A DNA stretch of 10,657 bases. Origin: an uncultured Eubacteriales bacterium. GTDB lineage: Bacteria > Bacillota > Clostridia > UMGS1883 > UMGS1540. Under the pieces are notes generated by a model. That model made no database searches and was not told the origin of the DNA. It was given only the letters and a program-made list of their open reading frames with translations. This document shows, piece after piece, positions 6,390-10,657 of the stretch. A program made the translations under genes and the position numbers. How positions within the stretch are numbered: the first letter of the stretch is position 1; each line of letters opens with the position of its first letter. The DNA is taken from assembly GCA_900552775.1 (NCBI GenBank), contig USAP01000052.1, positions 1 to 10,657 on the forward strand. The letters are read 5' to 3'.

Positions 6390-8324
6390 TTAATACAGCT
6401 TTGCACCTGCCGGAATGTGAGGATCCACCATCAGCAAATGCAACTTTTCTTCGCCTTCTTCTTCATGAATAGCACTGAGGAGCATGCCGCAGGAATCAAT
6501 GCCCATCATAGCTCTCGGCGGAAGATTTACGATAGCGATAAGAGTCTTTCCAACCAGTTCTTCAGGCTCATAAAAGCTATGAATACCGCTTAATATTGTG
6601 CGGTCCGTGCCGGTTCCGTCATCAAGAGTGAAGCGCAGAAGTTTCTTTGACTTCGGAACAGCTTCACACGCTTTAACTTTAACGGCTCTGAAGTCCGATT
6701 TGCTGAACGTTTCAAAATCAACCTGTTCTTCAAAAAGCGGCTCTATAACAACTTTTGAAAAGTCTATAACTTCTTCTTTTTCCGGCTTCTCTGAAGATTT
6801 TGCTTTTTCGCCCTTAGAGTCGGAAGCGCCGATTGTCTTAAGCGTGGGGAAAAGGAGCACATCGCGTATGGCTGCCGAGTCTGTAAGCAGCATGCACATA
6901 CGGTCTATTCCGAAACCTATGCCGCCCGTGGGAGGCATACCGATTTCAAGCGCGTTCATAAAGTCCTCGTCCGTAGTGTTAGCTTCATCGTTGCCCTGAG
7001 CAAGCTGTTCTTCCTGAGCCTTGAAACGCTCTCTCTGGTCAATAGGGTCGTTAAGCTCGGAATAAGCGTTTGCCATTTCCCAGCCGTTCATAAAGAACTC
7101 GAATCTCTCAACATAGTCGGGATTATCGGGTTTTTTCTTTGTAAGCGGCGAAATCTCTATGGGGTGATCCATTACGAACACAGGCTGAATGAGGTGTTCC
7201 TCAACAAATTCTTCAAAGAAAAGGTTTAATATTTCGCCTTTGCTGTGTCTTTCCTCGTATACAACGTGATGTTCGTCCGCTGCGCGGCGCGCTTCTTCAA
7301 GCGTTTTGATTTCGTTCCAGTCAACGCCCGAGTATTTTTTAACAGCGTCAACCATCGTTATGCGCTCAAACGGCTTGCCCAGATCCATTTCCGTGCCACC
7401 GTATGTTATTTTGGTGGTACCCAAAACCTCTTGCGCAACGTGGCGGTAGAGATTTTCCGTAAGATCCATCATGCCGTGATAATCCGTATATGCCTGATAA
7501 AGCTCCATCAAAGTAAACTCAGGATTATGGCGTGTGTCAAGTCCTTCATTTCTGAAAACTCTGCCGATTTCATAAACCCTGTCAAGTCCGCCGACAATAA
7601 GGCGTTTTAAGTAAAGCTCGAGAGAAATGCGAAGCTTTAAATCCTCACCGAGCGCATTGAAATGCGTTTCGAAAGGACGCGCCGCAGCGCCGCCCGCATT
7701 GGCAACGAGCATCGGAGTTTCAACCTCCAAAAAGTTTTGCGCATTCAAATAGTTTCTTATGGAAGAAATGATTCTCGAGCGCTTTACGAAAACGTCTTTA
7801 ACGTCTCTGTTCATAATCAAATCGATATAACGCTGTCTGTAGCGCATATCCGTGTTTGTCATACCGTGGAATTTTTCCGGAAGCGGTCTGAGCGATTTTG
7901 AAAGGAGCGTAACCTTGTCCGCACGCACCGAAACCTCGCCTGCCTGAGTTTTGAAAACTTCGCCTTCGGCACCTACGATATCGCCGATATCGTACTTTTT
8001 GAATATTGCGTATTCATCGTCTCCGAGCAAATCTCTCTTTACAAAAAGCTGAATCTGTCCGTCAAAATCCTGAACATGCACAAACGCAACCTTACCCATG
8101 CCGCGCTTGGACATAATACGTCCGGCAACAGAAACGCGTTTTCCCTCAAGTTCTTCAAAGTTATCTTTAATTTCCGCCGATGTATGCGTCTGATTGTATT
8201 TTGTTATTTCAAAAGGATTTCTGCCGTTTTGTACGAGTTCGGCAAGCTTTTCCCTTCTGATTTTCAATATTTCATTCATGTTTTCCGCACCGTTTGCCTG
8301 AGGCGCGGGCTTGTTTCCAGCCAT
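6390..8324 (-). CDS. lysS: Lysyl-tRNA synthetase (class II) with C-terminal MetRS-like tRNA-binding domain
   Basis: LysRS charges tRNA-Lys with lysine in the cytoplasm. The 644-aa protein has an N-terminal anticodon-binding OB fold (about 62-145) and a class IIb catalytic core (about 165-496). The core carries motif 1 (NFLEVETPML, 197-206), motif 2 (RVFRNEGLDTRHNPEFTLME, 256-275 approx.) and motif 3 (GGIGFGIDRM, 467-476). Usual bacterial LysRS ends here, at about 500 residues. Here a charged Lys/Glu linker (about 500-533) leads to an extra EMAPII/Arc1p/MetRS-type tRNA-binding OB fold (about 534-644), with DFRAVKV, SKKLLRFTLD, EELVGKTLIAIVNLPPR and the terminal IPAGAKLY. I choose the ATG at 8324 because GGGAG (8334-8338 on the plus-strand scale) lies 9 nt before it; the in-frame TTG at 8333 abuts that site. 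It is monocistronic, convergent with the S41 gene and divergent from the SLH gene. The fusion should raise tRNA affinity (inference). Confidence 0.96.
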   Translation of the reverse strand: MAGNKPAPQANGAENMNEILKIRREKLAELVQNGRNPFEITKYNQTHTSAEIKDNFEELEGKRVSVAGRIMSKRGMGKVAFVHVQDFDGQIQLFVKRDLLGDDEYAIFKKYDIGDIVGAEGEVFKTQAGEVSVRADKVTLLSKSLRPLPEKFHGMTNTDMRYRQRYIDLIMNRDVKDVFVKRSRIISSIRNYLNAQNFLEVETPMLVANAGGAAARPFETHFNALGEDLKLRISLELYLKRLIVGGLDRVYEIGRVFRNEGLDTRHNPEFTLMELYQAYTDYHGMMDLTENLYRHVAQEVLGTTKITYGGTEMDLGKPFERITMVDAVKKYSGVDWNEIKTLEEARRAADEHHVVYEERHSKGEILNLFFEEFVEEHLIQPVFVMDHPIEISPLTKKKPDNPDYVERFEFFMNGWEMANAYSELNDPIDQRERFKAQEEQLAQGNDEANTTDEDFMNALEIGMPPTGGIGFGIDRMCMLLTDSAAIRDVLLFPTLKTIGASDSKGEKAKSSEKPEKEEVIDFSKVVIEPLFEEQVDFETFSKSDFRAVKVKACEAVPKSKKLLRFTLDDGTGTDRTILSGIHSFYEPEELVGKTLIAIVNLPPRAMMGIDSCGMLLSAIHEEEGEEKLHLLMVDPHIPAGAKLY

Positions 8325-8363
8325 TTGGTTCAACTCCCGATTCTATAGATATTTATAATGTAT

Positions 8364-8392
8364 ATAATATCATAAAAGGGCAAATTTGTCAA
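8364..8392 (-). promoter_or_regulatory. lysS promoter (sigma-A type, extended -10)
   Basis: On the minus strand, TTGACA (8387-8392) and TATTAT (8364-8369) are separated by exactly 17 nt (8370-8386), and TG-A directly precedes the -10 box. Transcription should begin near 8357, leaving a leader of only about 33 nt before the ATG at 8324. That is too short for a T-box, so lysS does not appear to be controlled by an uncharged-tRNA riboswitch. Confidence 0.82.
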
Positions 8393-8472
8393 TCACTTTG
8401 CAAAATATCTGCTCTTTGCGGCTCTATAAGAGCGGCTTTGACGAAAATTTATTTATTTTTTGATAAAATCTA

Positions 8473-8502
8473 TTGAAATTACAGTGGTAAATGTGGTAAA
8501 AT
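8473..8502 (+). promoter_or_regulatory. Promoter for the SLH protein gene (extended -10)
   Basis: TTGAAA (8473-8478) and TAAAAT (8497-8502) are each one mismatch from the sigma-A consensus at 18-nt spacing, and TGG precedes the -10 box as an extended -10. Transcription would begin near 8509, giving a leader of about 30 nt. A second possible site, TTGACG (8438-8443) with GATAAA (8462-8467), is weaker. A near-tandem GTGGTAAA (8484-8491 and 8493-8500) overlaps the spacer and -10 box. Confidence 0.65.
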
Positions 8503-8538
8503 AATATCGAAATATTGAAATTCAAAGAGGTGTTTGAT

Positions 8539-10290
8539 GTGAAAAAAGCAAAACTCAGACTTTTATCCCTGGCACTTGCTGCAGCCGTCTTGTTTTCATG
8601 CGGCATAACGGCTTATGCGGAAACACTGCGCGGAATGTGCGAAAAGCTTCACCTGCCGAAAACGTATGATATAAGCGTACCTGCCGATATTGAAGTACGC
8701 AAATCATCCGATTCGGAGTATTCGGACGGCCCGATAATCGTAAAAACCAGAACGGAATCGGCGCTTCCGACGTTTGACTTTAAGGCATATGTTGATATGT
8801 CTGTGGTCAGAACCAAATTCAAAAAAATAGTAACCCTTGCAAGACTTGCGGCCGCAGGCGACGCGGGAATTCTTTCGGAAATAGACGCGGCTCCCGTGCG
8901 CGGCGGTTTCACGGTTTCCGTGCAGTATCCGGCAACCATCACTCTGCCCGATGCCGTAGTAAGCGGAAACTCAATGGCAGGCTTTAATACCGAAGCCTCC
9001 GTGCTTTACAAAGAAGTTTCCAGAAGTAATTCAAAAGGCGCAAACTGGAGTACACTTTCAATTGACATAGCTGTAAAAAGCCCTGACAACACAAAAGATT
9101 ATGTAACTCTCAAGGATCTTGAGGACAACCTCGAGACATATCTTTGCGACCTTACTCTTTCATGCAATGACGTTACGGTCAGCAAATTCGGAACATACAA
9201 ATTCTTCGGTGATTTTAAAGGAACAACCACGCTCGGTGCGGATGACGCAGGCGAAAATGCAATTTCCGAAATAAAATATAATTCCGTTCAGATGGGCAAC
9301 GGTCATGACACGGAAAACGGACTCAGCGCAACGGTTTCCGCAGTGAAGAAAACAAGCTCCTCCGGAAGCTCTTCGGGCGGTACGGTTGTCGGTCCCTCAA
9401 AAAAAGATATAACGCTTGCTTTTGACGTTGCCGGCTCCACAACCGTGATAGAACCCATAACCTCCGAAAACGGCAAAATCACACTGGACCTCAGCACAAT
9501 AAGTTCCCCGGCAAAAGAAGGCTATGTTTTTGACGGCTGGTATTATGACAAGGAGTGCACGAAAAAAGCCGACGGCACAATCGAAGTTACAAAAGACACG
9601 GTGCTTTACGCCAAATGGAAAAACGCCGTAACCCCTTCGGAATTTACAACGGAGCACAAAGCGTATATCACAGGTTATCCGGACGGAACCGTACGACCCT
9701 CAAATGAAATTACAAGAGAAGAAATTGCGGCAATACTCTTCAGGCTTCTCAATGATGAAAAACGCAAGGAAATTTACTCGGAAGAAAACAGCTTTTCGGA
9801 CATGGAAAATGACAGATGGTCCTCTGTGGCTGTTTCCACAATGGTTCGCGGCGGATATATAAAAGGCTATGAAGACGGAACTTTCAGACCTTCAAATCCC
9901 ATAACACGCGCTGAGCTTGCAACAATTATTTCAAAATTTGTAAACCCCGAAACAAATAATTCTTACGATTTCCGCGACACGGACGGTCACTGGGCAGAGC
10001 TTTATATCGGCGCTGCCGTAAATTCCGGTCTGCTCTCGGGCTATGAAGACGGAACTTTCAGACCCGACAACCGTATCACAAGAGCGGAAGCCGTAACGAT
10101 TATTAACAGAATGCTTGTCCGTGCCGTTGACAAGGACGGTATCTTAAAGGACTGCAAACAGTTCCCCGACAACACCGTCTCGGGCTGGTATTATTACGCA
10201 ATCCTTGAAGCGGCAAATACTCATAAATATGAACGTGCGGCAGGCGAAATAAACGAAACATGGACTGAACTTGCAAAGGCTGCAAATTAA
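8539..10290 (+). CDS. Secreted S-layer homology (SLH) domain protein with Flg_new/List-Bact repeat
   Basis: This 583-aa exported protein is probably held on the cell wall by SLH domains, which bind secondary wall polymers. Residues 1-27 form a signal peptide with likely cleavage at AYA-ET; a cysteine at 21 (LFSC) is a poor lipobox. Residues about 28-270 are a beta-rich region I do not recognise. A Ser/Gly linker (about 271-288) leads to one Listeria-Bacteroides (Flg_new) repeat (about 290-361, GYVFDGWYYDKECTKKADGT then VLYAKW). SLH segments follow at about 369-403 (YITGYPDGTVRPSNEITREE), 418-467 and 478-527, each with GY-DGT-RP and ITR-E motifs. The tail ends with FPDN...SGWYYYAILEAANTHKYER, common in clostridial SLH proteins. 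The start is GTG 8539, 8 nt after AAAGAGG (8524-8530); the ATG at 8537 is out of frame and stops immediately. It appears monocistronic, bounded by its own promoter and terminator. The specific role is unknown. Confidence 0.92.
   Translation: MKKAKLRLLSLALAAAVLFSCGITAYAETLRGMCEKLHLPKTYDISVPADIEVRKSSDSEYSDGPIIVKTRTESALPTFDFKAYVDMSVVRTKFKKIVTLARLAAAGDAGILSEIDAAPVRGGFTVSVQYPATITLPDAVVSGNSMAGFNTEASVLYKEVSRSNSKGANWSTLSIDIAVKSPDNTKDYVTLKDLEDNLETYLCDLTLSCNDVTVSKFGTYKFFGDFKGTTTLGADDAGENAISEIKYNSVQMGNGHDTENGLSATVSAVKKTSSSGSSSGGTVVGPSKKDITLAFDVAGSTTVIEPITSENGKITLDLSTISSPAKEGYVFDGWYYDKECTKKADGTIEVTKDTVLYAKWKNAVTPSEFTTEHKAYITGYPDGTVRPSNEITREEIAAILFRLLNDEKRKEIYSEENSFSDMENDRWSSVAVSTMVRGGYIKGYEDGTFRPSNPITRAELATIISKFVNPETNNSYDFRDTDGHWAELYIGAAVNSGLLSGYEDGTFRPDNRITRAEAVTIINRMLVRAVDKDGILKDCKQFPDNTVSGWYYYAILEAANTHKYERAAGEINETWTELAKAAN
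9865..10064 (+). repeat. 26-nt identical direct repeat in SLH repeats 2 and 3
   Basis: Bases 9865-9890 and 10039-10064 are identical over 26 nt, both encoding GYEDGTFRP in successive SLH units. Flanking SLH sequence has diverged. The corresponding stretch of the first unit (about 9673-9700) encodes GYPDGTVRP and differs at several bases. Confidence 0.9.
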
Positions 10291-10313
10291 AATTTTTAAA
10301 TAAAAGCCTCAGG

Positions 10314-10355
10314 GGGTGTATCGAAACGGTTTCGTTTTGATACACCCTTTTCTTT
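10314..10355 (+). terminator. Intrinsic terminator of the SLH protein gene
   Basis: GGGTGTATC (10314-10322) pairs with GATACACCC (10339-10347). The stem continues through a G-T wobble and AAACG/CGTTT to a four-base loop (10329-10332), about 15 bp in all. It is followed by TTTTCTTT (10348-10355). It lies 23 nt after the SLH stop codon. Confidence 0.93.
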
Positions 10356-10381
10356 AACTTTACATATTACAGGAGACTTAA

Positions 10382-10570
10382 ATGATTGGATTAAGTACAT
10401 TAATAAACAGTGCCGGTATAATAGCCGGCGGAATTTTAGGCCATTTTACGGGCAGATTATTTAGCCGGGAGCAGCAAGATTCTTTAATCAAAACATGCGG
10501 AATAAGCGTTATATTTATAGCCGTTGCCGGCGGTGCTGCAATAGCTGCGGCATATCTGCCGTGGTTTTAA
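10382..10570 (+). CDS. Short DUF554-like membrane protein, probably truncated
   Basis: This 62-aa ORF begins at ATG 10382, 6 nt after AGGAG (10371-10375), so translation looks genuine. Its start (MIGLSTLINSAGIIAGGILG) and the segment GISVIFIAVAGGA resemble the N-terminal part of DUF554 family membrane proteins, which are usually about 230 residues with several membrane helices; their function is not established. Two membrane segments fit here, at about residues 7-25 and 38-60. Similarity stops near residue 51, and the reading ends in AYLPWF and TAA. The other plus-strand frames downstream do not restore a DUF554-like sequence. It may be a decayed remnant, a true small membrane protein, or a product of local rearrangement. 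No separate promoter is obvious; the strong SLH terminator lies just upstream. Confidence 0.55.
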   Translation: MIGLSTLINSAGIIAGGILGHFTGRLFSREQQDSLIKTCGISVIFIAVAGGAAIAAAYLPWF

Positions 10571-10602
10571 TCCAGCGAATATTCTTTACGCGAAGACAAA
10601 AA

Positions 10603-10643
10603 AACGACTCGCCGCCGCATCATGCGGCAACGGGCCGTTCTTT
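10603..10643. terminator. GC-rich imperfect hairpin, possible bidirectional terminator
   Basis: GCCGCA (10614-10619) and TGCGGC (10623-10628) form the apical stem on a three-base loop. CTCG/CGGG and AACG/CGTT (10603-10606 with 10636-10639) extend it with small mismatches. The plus-strand side is followed by TTCTTTAAAT. On the minus strand the hairpin is followed by a run of seven Ts (complement of the A run at 10598-10604), so it could also end a minus-strand gene entering from the right. It lies about 33 nt after the short DUF554-like ORF. Confidence 0.6.
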
Positions 10644-10657
10644 AAATATTATTAATC

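Noticed and set aside
8325..8333. TTG start for lysS three codons upstream of the ATG
   Set aside because: The GGGAG ribosome site directly abuts the TTG but sits 9 nt before the ATG at 8324.
8409..8441. Small inverted repeat around GCTCTATAAGAGC upstream of both divergent genes
   Set aside because: The stem is only 5 bp with a 3-base loop, and its position upstream of both promoters gives no clear function; it may be chance.
8515..8538. TTG start at 8515 for the SLH protein
   Set aside because: It precedes the AAAGAGG ribosome site; GTG 8539 has correct spacing and gives a standard signal peptide starting MKKAKLRLL.
8593..8607. Lipoprotein signal (LFSC) in the SLH protein
   Set aside because: Phe at the -2 position is unlike the lipobox consensus, and a good signal peptidase I site (AYA-ET) follows six residues later.
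1..10657. CRISPR array, tRNA or rRNA genes, prophage, toxin-antitoxin or defence system
   Set aside because: I saw no regularly spaced repeats, no cloverleaf or rRNA-like sequence and no proteins of these families; every sizeable region is explained by the listed genes.

Overview
The window reads as a chromosomal segment of an anaerobic, low-to-mid-GC Clostridia-type Firmicute, probably an uncultured gut member of the Oscillospirales or a neighbouring order. I infer this from the gene families (PucR/CdaR-type regulator, FtsEX, M23 and S41 cell-wall genes, an SLH-domain surface protein with a Flg_new/List-Bact repeat, DUF554) and from the AGGAGG-type ribosome sites and sigma-A-type promoters. 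The first ~1.13 kb does not match the rest. It is very GC-rich (41 of 60 bases in 241-300) and encodes an N-terminal AddA helicase-nuclease fragment. At about 1120-1135 it changes abruptly to lower-GC DNA (24 of 60 in 1141-1200, 19 of 60 in 1681-1740), cutting addA just before its Walker B motif. The left end is therefore most likely an assembly chimera or a recombination junction, and should not be read as upstream context for the genes that follow.

Layout after the junction: (1) 1152-6315, plus strand, is a cell-envelope cluster: PucR/CdaR-like regulator, ftsE, ftsX (TTG start, overlapping ftsE), a secreted coiled-coil M23 endopeptidase and an S41 PDZ protease. The first four genes are 23 nt apart or less. 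A stem-loop and a possible extra promoter lie before the S41 gene. (2) A strong bidirectional terminator at 6325-6354 separates this cluster from (3) lysS on the minus strand (6390-8324), which encodes a class II lysyl-tRNA synthetase with an extra MetRS-like C-terminal tRNA-binding domain. (4) A 214-nt divergent intergenic region carries a near-consensus lysS promoter and an extended -10 promoter for (5) a secreted SLH-domain protein (8539-10290), which ends in a good intrinsic terminator. (6) A short 62-aa DUF554-like membrane ORF (10382-10570) follows and appears to be only the N-terminal part of its family. A GC-rich hairpin closes the window.

How the genes may work together: FtsE (ATPase) and FtsX (membrane subunit) form the type VII ABC complex that transmits ATP-driven conformational change to a periplasmic or extracellular coiled-coil hydrolase during division. 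The downstream M23 protein has the expected coiled coil plus a catalytic LytM domain with all metal and catalytic residues present, so it is the obvious partner. The S41 protease is a candidate for turning over wall enzymes, as Prc and CtpA do in Gram-negative bacteria; that role here is inference. The SLH protein would bind the same cell wall non-covalently. I found no CRISPR array, tRNA, rRNA, transposase or phage gene. The most unusual items are the compositional junction, the LysRS-tRNA-binding-domain fusion, the regulator-FtsEX-M23-S41 cluster, and the truncated DUF554 ORF.
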